From Acheta domesticus (Eukaryota; Arthropoda; Insecta; Orthoptera; Gryllidae), in contig JAHLJT010008756.1 of NCBI GenBank assembly GCA_031308135.1, positions 138,557,775-138,621,774 of the forward strand: a DNA stretch of 64,000 bases, read 5' to 3'. The translations under genes and the position numbers were made by a program. Each line of letters begins with the position of its first letter. Position 1 is the stretch's first letter. The notes under the pieces were generated by a model. It did not search any database and was not told the origin of the DNA. It saw nothing but the letters and a program-made list of their open reading frames with translations. Positions 21,706-32,900 of the stretch are shown piece by piece.

Positions 21706-21949
21706 TCAAATACTGTGTAGGGATACACGGCACGACCTGATATCACGCTCGGTTCCATCCTCTCGTTTCACAGCAGCCGAAATTAACAATACGGGGAAGT
21801 CAGGTGTGGATCTCCCGAGTAATGGACACATGCGCAAGCTTATTAAACGTTTTAGTTGTGGACCTTAAGACCTTGCATGTTCCTGACCTCGAAGGAAACA
21901 TTTGCGCCTCGTAAGTTAGCGCCGGATCTCACGTTCCAGCGGAGGAGGA

Positions 21950-22540
21950 CGAGCCCCCGGGGTTTCCATCCACCAATCAAACGGGGCTAATGGCGACAAC
22001 GGTTGAAGCGCCCGGAAGCACTAAATAATCATTCCGTCGCCCTACTGCTTCATTCGTCCAAAAGCCTCCAAACGCGGTCGCGGCGGAGGCTGCGAGCGGC
22101 GCGCGGAGAGCGAGTCTGCCTCGACACGAGCCTCGCGGCGCGCACGCGAAGAATGGCTGAGTGAGTGAGGGCACTTGCGCGAGCAAGAAGCCGCCTCGGA
22201 ATACCCGTTTCCGTTACAAATGGCGTTTCAGCCCCGTTTCGGCGCCGCGACGCTCAAAGCGGAGGGACCGGTCGCGCGCCGCGCGGGCCCGCGCACAGGT
22301 GCGCCGGCGGCGGCGTCCGCATTCTTGAGCGTAGGCCCCCCCCCGGGCCCCTCCGGTCCCCCCGGGGCCCGCCCGGTCACTCCCTGGCCCCCGGGCGCGA
22401 ACCCCCCCCCCCACGGAAAGCGAGAACCGGCACCCGCCGCGCCGCCCGCGGCCGTGCCTGATGCAGCCCAGCGAGCTGCCGCCGAACCCAGCCAGAGGTT
22501 TGGCCTCGCCAGCGGAGAACGAAAGGAGCCGATCGATTGA
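21950..22540. promoter_or_regulatory. GC/CpG-rich island, possibly regulatory
   Basis: GC content rises sharply from about 22060, with very dense CpG and C-runs around 22337-22410. Overlapping ORFs (66-121 codons, both strands) encode Ala/Pro/Arg-rich strings without a domain. An AT core 'ctaaataatcattcc' (22021-22035) sits at its left edge. An unrecognised first exon cannot be excluded. Confidence 0.3.
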
Positions 22541-22567
22541 TTGCAGGCGACTCTGGTTGTAGAGGAC

Positions 22568-23070
22568 TCGTGTATAGTGAACCCTCGGTTATAGTGAACT
22601 TAATTCACTGGTAAATGAAGTAGCCCGGCGTGACAGACCAACCCTGAGGAAGACCACGACAAGATGGTGGAAACGTCGGCAACACAGACTTCAACGCTGC
22701 GTCACCCGGTCAGCCAAGATTATTCACTTAACTCACTGGTCCCGTTTCACTTATATTGCAAATAAGCGTAAGAAGATTCTGTTATAGTGAACCTGATCCT
22801 CGTCTGTAGGGAACAGAGGAAATACATCCCGGAAATTAATTCCCTTCTGGAAAAAAGTATATCACCTCAATGCCTCAAATTCCAACACTAGGGAGCTTGA
22901 AAAAAAATGTCCTCGGCAAAAGGTCACAATCGAAGAAGTCTCCCCGAGGTGGAGGTAGCGGACCCGGAATGGAGACCTTAGTGATGACCTTATGCCATTC
23001 AGTTTCACTATTTAATTTTGACATCATCGGGTATAGTGAACCTCTGATATAGTGATCCGAAAACGTTAGT
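22568..23070. repeat. Region with dispersed 'tatagtgaacc' subrepeats
   Basis: The phrase 'tatagtgaac' or a close variant occurs near 22574, 22590, 22783, 23034 and 23050, all in the same orientation. Such spaced subterminal repeats are common in DNA transposons, and the phrase recalls mariner/Tigger-type ends, but no inverted partner was found. Embedded between them is the short 'GAAACGTCGG' element. Confidence 0.4.
22644..22728 (+). repeat. Short 'CTGAGGA...GAAACGTCGG' repeat, copy 1
   Basis: About 85 bp shared with 27194-27275: 'ctgaggaagaccacgacaag', then 'ggtggaaacgtcggca', 'cgctgcgtca' and 'aagattattc'. The CUGANGA plus GAAAC spacing resembles a hammerhead-ribozyme core as found in Penelope-like elements, but the intervening helix is weak, so the ribozyme reading is speculative. 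Confidence 0.5.
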
Positions 23071-23107
23071 ATCCGGAAGTTCACTGCAACTGGAGGCGAC
23101 TTTATTT

Positions 23108-23275
23108 CGTGTTCGGGCGCGCCAACAGCAATGGTCGTTATTCCCGTACGTGTAATGCATGATTTTATCGTGAGAGAGGGCGATATTAGTCCCCCGCTGA
23201 ATGGCGAGATCCGCCCCTGACTTCCACGTCGGCTTGCGGCGTTTGAGGTATCTCCCACCAGCGAGGCGCGCTACT
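23108..23275 (-). mobile_element. SINE-A fragment, minus strand, 3' part
   Basis: Matches the tail half: 'tcgggcgcgccaac' near 23113, 'cccgtacgtgtaatgcatga' (23143), 'ctgaatggcgagatccg' near 23196 and 'tatctcccaccagcgaggc' near 23249. It ends abruptly at 23275 before the box B end. Confidence 0.75.
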
Positions 23276-24440
23276 CAATTGAATAGCTTATTTTCAAGGA
23301 AACGAATCTCCATGAAATACAATGTTCTGGAAACTGGTAACCACTCGTTCTCAGCCTTAGAGTTCGAGAGAGGATTCAAGGGTTTCCAGGTCCCGTTTAA
23401 AATAGATGAAATATAACAAAAACGTGCCTTATGAGTATATTAACTACAACAAATAGAAATAGAGATTCACTTTGAAAATAAGCTCTTTAATTCCAAGTAC
23501 TGTACTGCTTGTACAAAATGGGTTCTATTTCTCCAGCAAGCTCACAACGCTTCTTTTCGTAGCTGAGTTTCTAATCCTCTGGCTTCCTAATACTCTTGAT
23601 ATTTTCAAAATGCCACGAGTTTGAACATTTTAGGTAATGGAGAAAGAATTATGCTAATTGTCTACTGCGTTTTACATAACGAATTTAGTACTACAGACCA
23701 GGAATTCTGAGGAAACTACGAAAATTTTCTTAGTAGTGGCCACTATTGGTATATTGATCCTAGCTGTGAATAAAAATATTAGAAAAATATTTTTATTTTG
23801 GAGAGATGTTTGACAGAGAATCGACTTGGTTTACTCTGTACAACCAACCCTTACTGAAAAGTGTCTACAATCTGTGAAGGGGAGTTTTGATTAAAGATGA
23901 TCGTTGAGGTGATAAAAGAACTTAATACTAAAAAAAGCCACACTAAAATCAAGAGATTGATTGAAGGTCTCAGGTGAAATAGAGAGGGAAGAAAATCTGC
24001 TCTTACTATTTCACAGTCGCAATCAGTGAACTATGGAAATATTGCTCTCCAAGGTGTAAAACAAATTTGAGATCACGGTCCCACCATCGTTCCATTGATC
24101 ATACTGAGACTTTGGGGAAAATTCGTAAGGTCATAATGGGGCACATGAGACAAAACTAAGGTTTTTGAAAGCTACATGACCGATTAGGAACCTCAGTGCC
24201 AACCATTTCCGGTCTCCCATAATAAACTTCATTCTCTAGCATAATTATTTGTAACCAAAGAAATCCACGAAGTTTCAGACAAAAATATTTGTATAAATTA
24301 AAGAATTCATTTTTCAACAGAAAAAAATTCAATTTCCTGAAGAAATATCCACACCATAACAGTTGATTCTTGAGCTCCAGAGAAATACATAGTACCTTGT
24401 CAACGAGCGACAACGAAAGAGCTCCGGCAAACAATCAGCT
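23276..24440. other. AT-rich intergenic DNA
   Basis: No recognisable gene or repeat. The minus-strand frame at 24156-24434 (92 codons) is hydrophobic and low-complexity, with no motif. Confidence 0.4.
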
Positions 24441-24670
24441 GTAGACATCTTTCTCTTGGCCGCTCAGCAACCGCAATGCGCCGACGCAGAACATTGCAAA
24501 GAATGACGCGACTCGCAATCGCCGCGAGACTGCGCTGGCAGCAAAAAGGGCGCGGCGGGCGGAAGCGCGCGGACGCGAGGAGCTGCCCTGATTGCGTCGT
24601 TGGAGGGGCAGCACTGAAAGGGCAGGGCTGTCCACTTGGCCATTCTACAGCCGCGTCCCTCCTGCAATGG
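24441..24670. promoter_or_regulatory. Short CpG-rich patch with a hAT-like end
   Basis: A moderately GC-rich, CpG-containing patch. At 24623 'CAGGGCTGTCCACTTGGCC' resembles hAT termini nearby, in the same orientation as the left end at 24679, so part of this patch may be an older hAT remnant. No gene recognised. Confidence 0.25.
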
Positions 24671-24678
24671 CTTTAACT

Positions 24679-25066
24679 CAGGGGTGTCCAACTCTCAAGG
24701 CCTCAAGGGGCCACATCTAAAACCTTTAAAGTGGTTGCGGGACATATTTCCATTACTCGGGCGATCCACACGTGTCTCGGCGGTTTGCCCGGCTGCTCTG
24801 AACCACAGGGAACCACGCGTGATATCGTGGCGCATCATGCGAACCGCAGTGAAATTCATTGCGATGATTTTGAATTTCTGGATTTACTACAAAAGAAGCC
24901 TTAAATGCAAACATAACCAATTAAGAGGGAGTTGACCACGATATAGTGCGTGCGCTCGGCGCGCAGTGTTCTCGCCCGACATGGATGCAAAGGACGTTCA
25001 CGCTTGAGTAAAAACTTTCGCGGGTCACATTAAATGACATCGCGGGCCGCCATTTGGACAGCCCTG
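24679..25066. mobile_element. hAT-like non-autonomous element
   Basis: The left end 'CAGGGGTGTCCAA' and the reverse-complemented right end 'CAGGGCTGTCCAA' differ at one position in 13. CAGnG-type termini are typical of hAT. The adjacent octamers CTTTAACT (24671-24678) and TCCTAACT (25067-25074) agree at 5 of 8 positions, consistent with an old 8-bp duplication. The 388-bp interior has no transposase ORF. Confidence 0.65.
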
Positions 25067-25074
25067 TCCTAACT

Positions 25075-26774
25075 GGACGTTTAGGCCATTTAAACTGCCT
25101 GAATTATTTAAAAAATTCATTAGACTATTGTATAATTTTAAACAAATATTAATTTTTTTTCTTAAAATTTTGAAATGCCCATAGTGTCACCTTTTAGGAT
25201 GTTTTGGAAAACAACGTGAAGCATTACTTAAAAATTTTAACGTGAAAGTTTGAAATATCTACAGCTCTTTAGAGCGTTCTCATACGGGCACGCTGGACAG
25301 ATAAAGAGTTAACAGGTTTGCATTTTTATGTACCCTTTGGACATAAACCTCTTACAAAGAATTTCATTTGAATTTTCTTAATATATTTATCTTTTCACAC
25401 TAATATTTCTTTAAATATTTCTTAGCCAACGTCTGACAAATCATTCAACCACTACGATTAAGGAGTCCAATTGATTTCTTAACTTTGAGAAATAATTTAA
25501 AGATATTTTTGAAATTCTTTCTTCCCTCATTCTTTGAACGTGTCCAAACAACTTTAATGTTTCCATTGCATATAATGGAAAATCAAATCTTACTTTCTCA
25601 TTTTTTGGCGACAGTAATACCTGTAATATGCATTTTTTAAACTCTAAATATCCTTGCTACTCTATGCAAGAAACCCTTTTCCGTAGCCAAAATATTTAAT
25701 TGTGAGCTTCTACAACAAAACTGATATTTCTGCACCATACACCATGGGACATTCTCCATATTTCTTTATCAAAATGTAATTTTGGTCTTTAAAATACTCT
25801 TATCTCATAATATTTAATTAACTCTGGAAATAGTCGCTGTACATTTATTTGTCATTTGTTAATATCTTGATCTTGACATGCAAGATGATGCATTTTTACT
25901 CCAAAATATGTAATTTAAGAACAATTCTTTATTATTTTACTTTTCCCTTTTGTATAAACTCGGTTCGTGACGATACTTATTGATCATGTGTTTATTGTAG
26001 TTTCTTCGTTCATTTTACTCGAAGTTTTCTATTAATTTTATTATAGGAAATACACTTTTAAATTACGCAATATTGATTAGTGTTAAATATTTGTTTTATA
26101 CTTTGTTTAAATTTGTTTTGTTAGAAAATCGCCGTAATTTTTAGGCGCCCTAAATAAATTGTGTCACTGCTCTCTGCAAGCAATCTGTCATTTTCATTCA
26201 ATGTAAGAAAATTCTGGTTCATATTACGTGCCTGAAAAGATTGATTTTGCAAAATAGAGATTGAGGATTTTATGCTGAGACCACAGTATGAGGAAAAAAG
26301 GAGAACGCCCAAGAAACAATAATTTCGTTCATGGATTATGCACATTTTTTAAGACCGTTTATAAATACTTCTATTTCGATTCATTATTTGTTTCATCTCT
26401 TTTCTACGCGGATTATCGAAACAAAGCAACACCTTTGATCACCATCACCTTTGTTACAGTGTAAGAGTCTCTATTAGACGGTGCCGAGACGTAACTCTGG
26501 AAAAGACTTTTTCGAGTTGTCAAGTTTTTCCATTATCAAAAATGATTAACTTCATGCACGTGTAGCGTCCTACTTTTTTAAACGACCATGGAAGAAAAGC
26601 TTACGATCGTGTGCTATCATGTAAGATCATAAGTGAAGAAATTCGTGCCTGGAAGATGTTGGGATGCTGCTGTAGTCGACATCGCCTGGATGGATTTTTG
26701 CTTATGTGTTGTTGAGGCATGATGGGGTTCTTCCAAATACAATAAATGACCTTTTAACCTTCTTTATTCTATAC
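25075..26774. other. AT-rich intergenic DNA
   Basis: About 1.7 kb of AT-rich sequence with only short frames (for example 26121-26345 minus, 74 codons) and no repeat boundary or RNA gene recognised. Confidence 0.4.
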
Positions 26775-27080
26775 CGGGGGGGTGGGAGTCTTGGGGAATT
26801 TGCGTCCAATTACGCGCTATATTCGGGTTGTGGGTTCAAATTTCGCGTTAAGTATGAATGTGTGTTGAGATACAACCTTCATATACTGATGAAAACACCA
26901 ACCCACTTGCTCTCCCTATCACACTCTAATAAGTGCACGCAGGACATCTTCTTCAGCCGTGGAGGGGGAGCGGCCCATTCCAAAACGAAGTGATGTAAAC
27001 AGGAGAAGGGAAAGAGACTTGGGTTGGGACTGTGTGGTCGCTGAGAGGGCGTAATAGTTAAAAGAAAATTGCATCAATAA
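26775..27080 (+). mobile_element. Possible tRNA-derived SINE, divergent
   Basis: A box B-like phrase 'GTGGGTTCAAATTTCG' at 26830-26845 is preceded by about 50 bp that could be a degraded tRNA head (beginning 'gggggggtgggagtcttggg'). No clear tail or second copy was found, so this is tentative. Confidence 0.35.
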
Positions 27081-27129
27081 TAACTATTAAGTGCTGTAAG
27101 GTATAAGGTATTCAGATACTGCAAATGAT

Positions 27130-27215
27130 CTTGTCGTGGCTTTCCTCGGAGCTGGTCTGCCAGCCCTGAAGAAGATCAGCCCTGGCAGACGAGCCCTGAG
27201 GAAAGCCACGACAAG
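27130..27215. repeat. Long hairpin: 34-bp arms, 18-nt loop
   Basis: Arm 27130-27163 is complementary to 27182-27215 at 31 of 34 positions, plus one G-U possibility. The loop is 27164-27181. The right arm is the start of the 'CTGAGGA...GAAACGTCGG' repeat also found at 22.65 kb, so the structure combines a normal copy with an inverted partial copy. A transcript would form a stable stem-loop; whether it is transcribed is unknown. Confidence 0.85.
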
Positions 27216-27275
27216 ACGGTCGAAACGTCGGCACCTTCCACGCGGCGTCAACCTGACAGATAAGATCATTCCCAT
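27194..27275 (+). repeat. Short 'CTGAGGA...GAAACGTCGG' repeat, copy 2
   Basis: Similar to 22644-22728: 'ctgaggaaagccacgacaag', then 'ggtcgaaacgtcggca', 'cgcggcgtcaacctga' and 'aagatcattc'. It overlaps the right arm of the hairpin. It could belong to a Penelope-like or other retroelement 3' region; the family is not certain. Confidence 0.5.
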
Positions 27276-27849
27276 GACTGTGGCCACGGAAGTCTACGAT
27301 GTCACGTCTTCGGACGCTTTTCGTGGTGCCAAGTCCCAACGTGAGCACTGGGAACCTCAGGCAGTGGCCTGCACTTGGGGAAGGCCAGCTCGAGCTATGC
27401 AGCACAGTTCGTGTGCCCGCGAAGTGCAATGACGCCACACGTCCCAGCTGTGAAGCCATCCCTATCCTTTCGGACGTCTATGACTGATCTATAACATAAA
27501 ATAATAAAACAGTCAGGAAAGGCAGTAGCCGTTCGGCGGGCTTTTGACATTGCTTACCGCAATTTTCTTGCCAGTATTGGCGTTAAGCCCGCTTTTCTGT
27601 TTCAGTGTTGCCTACTGCAGCCTATCTCTAGGGCGCTTGTATGTGACCGTGAGGTCCACCTCGTACAGATTTAAATTTCCAATAATGTCATTATTTGACT
27701 ATCTATTTTTGAAAAGAAATTTGTTGCTAGATTTTTGAAGTGCTCTTCTAATTTTAATGCGGAGTGGAGCTTGGAAACTCTAATGTACCATGGCGCGCAC
27801 AGAATGGTTACGAAGGCAAGCATTTTGGACTATTGGGGAAGGCCCTCGC
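27276..27849. other. Intergenic DNA, nothing recognised
   Basis: Mixed composition. Frames up to about 115 codons on both strands overlap each other and the hairpin; none has a recognisable domain. Confidence 0.35.
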
Positions 27850-28080
27850 AAGGAGTTCGGCGCCCCTGGCGGGCGCGAGGGCGTTTTGGCGGCGCGTCGG
27901 CCAGCTGGCCCCTCCTCCCCCGCCCCGCCCCGTGCGCCAGGTGGCCACGCGGATTCCGCCCCCCCCCGGGCGCGGGTTCAACGCCGGTCAACCTCTCCCG
28001 CCGTGTCCGGGGTCCAGACCCCTTCCCGCATCCGGCCCCCGCTGCCGCTTCCCGTTGCGCTAGAGCTCAACCTAAGGGAA
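27850..28080. promoter_or_regulatory. GC/CpG-rich island
   Basis: Dense CpG and C-runs (27900-28030) between AT-rich flanks. Three overlapping plus-strand frames (99-134 codons) are Pro/Arg/Ala-rich with no domain. A regulatory role is inferred from composition alone. Confidence 0.25.
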
Positions 28081-28159
28081 ACGAGCGGTGCTACAACAGC
28101 ACGTACTTTCTCGCATTATTGCCAACAGCGACGCAATAGTGAAATATTTCATTTTCGGC

Positions 28160-28480
28160 GCTACTAACACGTGTTCATTCAGATCGAATGGTGAATATCA
28201 ATTTTGAAGAAAATCAGCTGAACGGTTTAGGCGCTAGCGTTGACCGCAGACGGACAGACAGACGAAAGTTTTGCAATCAAACTATTTTTCGGTGTCAAGA
28301 AGCAACAAACATGGATTTTGGTTACACCACGAGTTAGAGGATTTTTTTTCTAAATTTAGCAACAGGATTTATCCAATTTCTCGTAACCAGAGCCCGGCAA
28401 TAAGGTTTTTTCTGGCGAAAATTCGGCGTTTTCTGGCGCACGATTAGATAACTTCTTACGAAGTATTCGTGAGGGGAGAA
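28160..28480 (+). repeat. Family X 3' part
   Basis: Contains the X anchors in order: 'ctgaacggtttaggcgctag' (28218), 'gacggacagacagacg' (28248), 'caccacgagttagagg' (28325), 'gatttttttt', 'agagcccggcaata' near 28390, and a degraded version of the terminal palindrome ending 'ggggagaaagtaa' near 28473. Confidence 0.7.
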
Positions 28481-28528
28481 AGTAAAAAGTGCCCTGCGTT
28501 ACAAACGGGAGGCTCCGGAGCCCACTAA

Positions 28529-29930
28529 TGATTCATTGATTAGTGAATCCGGGCGCGTTAACTGCTAAGGGCATTGGTCGCGTAAGTGTGGTGCGGGCGT
28601 TTTCCTCGAGATGTGGCGGTGACCTTCCTCCGCTGAATGCTGAGATCTGGTGCCGGCCTACTGTCGACTAGCGGGGTTTCCCAACCAGGTATCTCCCACT
28701 AGCGAGCCGCCGAGCGAGGGGCGAGGCGGAGCTAGATGGGACAGGGCAGGGAGAGAGATTGGTGCCCTGACCAAGTATCTCCCACCAATGAGGCACTGCC
28801 CCTCCCGGCACAAGGTCTAAGCTCCCCGATCGGTTTCCCGGCATGTGTGGTAATGTAGTGCGTGTTAGTGTAAGTATCAGTGGCGTAGCGTGACTCACAC
28901 GTTTGGGGATGCTCAACAATAACACACAAAATGTCACTATCAAGTACTTCGTCTAACAGGCGAACGCAACACAAGGCAGATACACTGGGACTACTTCCAC
29001 GATCTCGATTGCTTACGACGGTGTAGGCGCTTCCCACAAAATCCTCACAGCAGTCAGGGCTGCCGATGTCTTGAAAGCAAATTATACAATGGCTCAGCTT
29101 TAATTCTTATACGCGAATGGCAATAAGACCATTTGTTAATTTATACATTGCAGACTTAAATAATATGTAATCTATTTAAGAGATAATACAATTTCTTGGA
29201 TATTAATTAAGAAATAGTAGTCAGGCACTATTTCTACAGTTTGTACCCATGACCAAGCGGGGACTCCCGAGTGAGAGAGAGAAAGATAATTTACTGAACG
29301 CCTGAAGTGTGCTGCGCTCTCGTGCACAAACGAGCTTCTTTCCGCAGTAGACGCTAGCGTAAAGCAGTCGGGTTTCTCTGGGCCAGGGATGAAGAGGGGA
29401 GAGGGGCACCTCGCCATCTGCGCATGCGTCATTGCTCGTCGCAATCTGGCGGCAGACGCTGAAGTATTTTAGCTTCCAACCAATCAGAGGCCAGCTTCAA
29501 CAGCCCGCCGAATTCAATCATAGGAAATCAATTTTAAATTAATACAAAACGTGTTTCGCTCAACAGACCACTTGTAAGATTATCAATACAGTATTTAAGG
29601 TTCTTATATACGGGGATGCTCAGCATCTCAGCGTCCCCTGACGCTACGCCACTGGTAAGTATGCGTGTAAGGGGTGAAGATAGGACAAGGAAGAGGTAGG
29701 AAAGGTCACGCGCGATCTGTGGACAGTTTGTTAGGATACTGCTCCAGCATTCGCCTGGTATTGATCACAGAAACCAAGGAAAACTGTCTTTCAAATAGCA
29801 GGTTGCTAAAATTCTCCTCCAGACAGCGAATGAATTCGACCTAGGTGACAAGCTAGTGTCGATAATCCTGCCAGCTTCGTGCGTAGAACCCTAGGACCTC
29901 CCGGTCACAGACAGTGTAGTGATGATCTGA
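28529..29930 (-). mobile_element. SINE-A copy, minus strand, split by a hAT insertion
   Basis: The tail half lies at 28529-28877 ('tgattcattgattagtgaat' start, 'ggggtttcccaaccaggta' near 28672, 'tgtgtggtaatgtagtgcg' near 28844). The head half lies at 29655-29930 ('ggggtgaagataggacaagg' 29671, 'aattctcctccagacagcg' near 29810, 'aggacctcccggtca' near 29892). A hAT element separates them. The tail half also contains a local duplication of the 'gtatctcccac' segment around 28690-28790 with a G-rich 'gggacagggcaggga' insert. Confidence 0.9.
28878..29654. mobile_element. hAT non-autonomous element inside SINE-A
   Basis: Terminal inverted repeats CAGTGGCGTAGCGT match perfectly over 14 bp, with a second subterminal match 'ggggatgctca' on each side. 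A perfect 8-bp target duplication GTAAGTAT lies at 28870-28877 and 29655-29662. CAGnG ends with an 8-bp duplication are diagnostic of hAT. The 777-bp interior has no transposase-like ORF. Because it interrupts a SINE-A copy, it inserted after that SINE. Confidence 0.95.
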
Positions 29931-32900
29931 ACCACCTCTTCCAGTCCGGAACTCATTACTTAAAGTATAATTTTATAAATGTTTTTGACGATTTTGATAC
30001 ATTAATAATATGATATAACTATTAATACACATGTGCATTCATTTAAACAAAATTGATTTTCAATTTTTGGCTCTACAACTGGAAGAATAATCCATATTTC
30101 TCGCTTCAATTTTTTAATTTAATGACAAAACCTATTAAAACTTTTGCCAAATATAGGCTGACGTGCCTTCATAATACAGTAAATGTATTAAACTACGTTA
30201 ACCTATGACCTAAAATACTGGAGATTTTTTCAAAATGTATTCTGAATGTTGAATTTTTGAATGAGTAGTCCACATTCTTTTGCCCGCAACCAAAGACGCT
30301 ATAATAAATCAAATTATTTCAAACACGTGTGATAAATTGCATCACATTTTGGACAAAAAGCATATCACAAACCGTATTAATGATTTTGAACTTCCTAAAA
30401 GAAATGTTACGTCGAAAAAAGATTTATCGGAAACCTCTGACTTCCCCCTCTCGTGGTAAAGCAAGGAATAAACAACTACCTGCGGTCGTTGCCAGCTTCA
30501 CATTATTCCTCCTGGAAACCTTCTTTTGTTCTTATATTTGAGATTTTTCAGTTTTAAGAACTCTTGAAACAATGTCTGGTCCGTTAGCTCGTAAATCGCT
30601 CAGTTGCCATTCAGAAACAATGGCAGACCTATGTCAATTGCAGGTAACATAAGAAAAATTTAGCACGTTTTCCACACCTTCTTGTAATTGCCAGAGAATC
30701 TTGACAATGCTGCTGAGAGTTCCTAGAAGGAACACCGACACCTCAATGGAAATAACATGTACTACACTTAGGGAACTAAAAGAACGCAGTTGGACCTCCG
30801 AAAACAATACATTCAATGAAACAATTCTTCGATGCGATCAGAGAACTACAAGAACTCGAGGATTAGACAAAACGATAAGGTAAAAAATAATAATAGCAGG
30901 CACTAGCGGTATCTGGGAGGTACTGAATAAAGAATTGTGCTTGCTTGCACAACAATCTTCAGACTCCGGTGCAGAACTATCTTGTACGTGATCCGACTTG
31001 ACCGCAGCAGAGAGTGGGGGTTCAGGGATCTCTAAACGTTATCTGCGTAAAAGTTCTCAGTTCTCTCAGCAGCACCGCGCGTGTCAGGCGGGAAAAAAAG
31101 CGAGGAACCTGTGTTCGTGTACGTTGTGGACCGCTGCGCAAACTCGGTGGTCGGTGAGAAGCTAATAGATTAAATTCTTTATCACCCGGCGCGGAGATTT
31201 AACGTCTGCCAGGGTAGCAAGTTGTTGGCAGACAAGTTGTGGCTGCCACTGCAGCACAGTGGTTCAGAGTGTTCGGAAGAAGGAAAAAGCCAATATCCTG
31301 ACCACCGATTAATTCACTCGTGTGGAATTTCGAAGCAGCAATTGGTCAATTATTAAATTACCTTAGCTGGCCGCCATTTCTGAACTTTATTATTCTCTCA
31401 TCATCTCTTACATTCTCAGTCACCTGCAATCATGTGCTATCACAGTGATTACAGGAATGATTATCAGCTTGATTACAGGAATCTCTCCATAACATATACA
31501 TCGCATCATCTTCTACAACATCATGATTTCAGATTGAGAGAATGATGTATCATATGTTGTAGGGAAGTTCCTGGAAATCATGTGATGGTAACAAATGACT
31601 GCAGTTCATTGTAGACTGTAATATCAAACCCAGCTGAGATAAGAATATAATTAAGAAGCGTTAGTGATGTGAAGTAATCTAGTTATTGAACAACTCATTC
31701 CATGAGATTCCATGAGAAATTCCATGAGATCCATGATATAATTAGGGCAATTTGAAAACAGTTTTAAAATGTATTTAATCATTTGGAGGTTTTTATTGAA
31801 ATTTGCAGCCAATATTTCAAATACAAGAGGTGCAATAAGTCAGATACAAAGTTCAGTACATTCATTACATTAGAGATAATTGGTGGCGCTAATATTTTGT
31901 ATTCGTGATGTATCCAGGTTGCATACACGGAATGCAAATTGCAAACACGAAATAGTGACGATGTCTTGGCGCTGGTGACATTAAAATCCAAGAATGTGCC
32001 TGAAAATTCTACGCAAAAACTACAGTGCGGGCAACGCGTACAATTATTTTTAACTCTTGTATTTGCAGTATTTATTCCCGAAAGGTGCAACAAGGTGCGA
32101 GTAAATTAAGATGAAGTATTCTTGATGATCTTCCACTTACCCTACCTCATATCTCGCTATTTCTGAAACTCTCGCTCATAATCATTTTCATGCACTGATC
32201 ACATCATTAAACGTCTCGACTTTACTCACTAATCTCGAAATTAATGATTGGGTTCAGTTGGCGGATATTTTTGCTTGATGCTTTTTTGGCCTTCCCTAAT
32301 GTAGCTTCGTATCAAGATTTAATCCTAGAGTATTGATGTTTTGCTTGGGTGGAGTCCAAGGAATTGATGAGGTACTGATTTGAAGGGGGCCACATACCAC
32401 ATGTTCACTTTCTTTGGACACACTGTGGCTTTCAAGACCTCATCGATGAATGCACAGGTTTCTTGACGGAGCAATGCGTGTGGTGCCCGACGAATCTTTG
32501 CGCAGCTGCATCATATTTCACGAAAATTACGTTAATTGTGGGAGCTTCTAATTTGAAATTGAATTTCAGAAAAGAAGTGAAATATCTTCGGTATTCGTAT
32601 AGTTTAGTGATGACAGCAGCATTAGCTTCTAACAACGTAAGTTTCCGGAATGGTGCGATCTCATTCACTTTCAGACTGGGTGGGACAGATTGGATTTTAA
32701 GATATTCGAAGATATTCATCTTTATCTTCCAGTTCTTGTCCAAGCGGTTGATTTACAAAATGTATTACAAATGAATGCAGATTCCAGTAGCGTAGATTAA
32801 GCGATCAATATCTCGGTTGTGTTCATTCTTTCGTGCCTTACACTCTGTCACCGTGTCAGTGAAGCGTCAACGTTGGGCGAGACAATTGTAAGATGGTGAT

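Noticed and set aside
22165..22540. 98- and 121-codon ORFs in a CpG island
   Set aside because: They overlap in two plus frames with another on the minus strand. Composition alone explains them.
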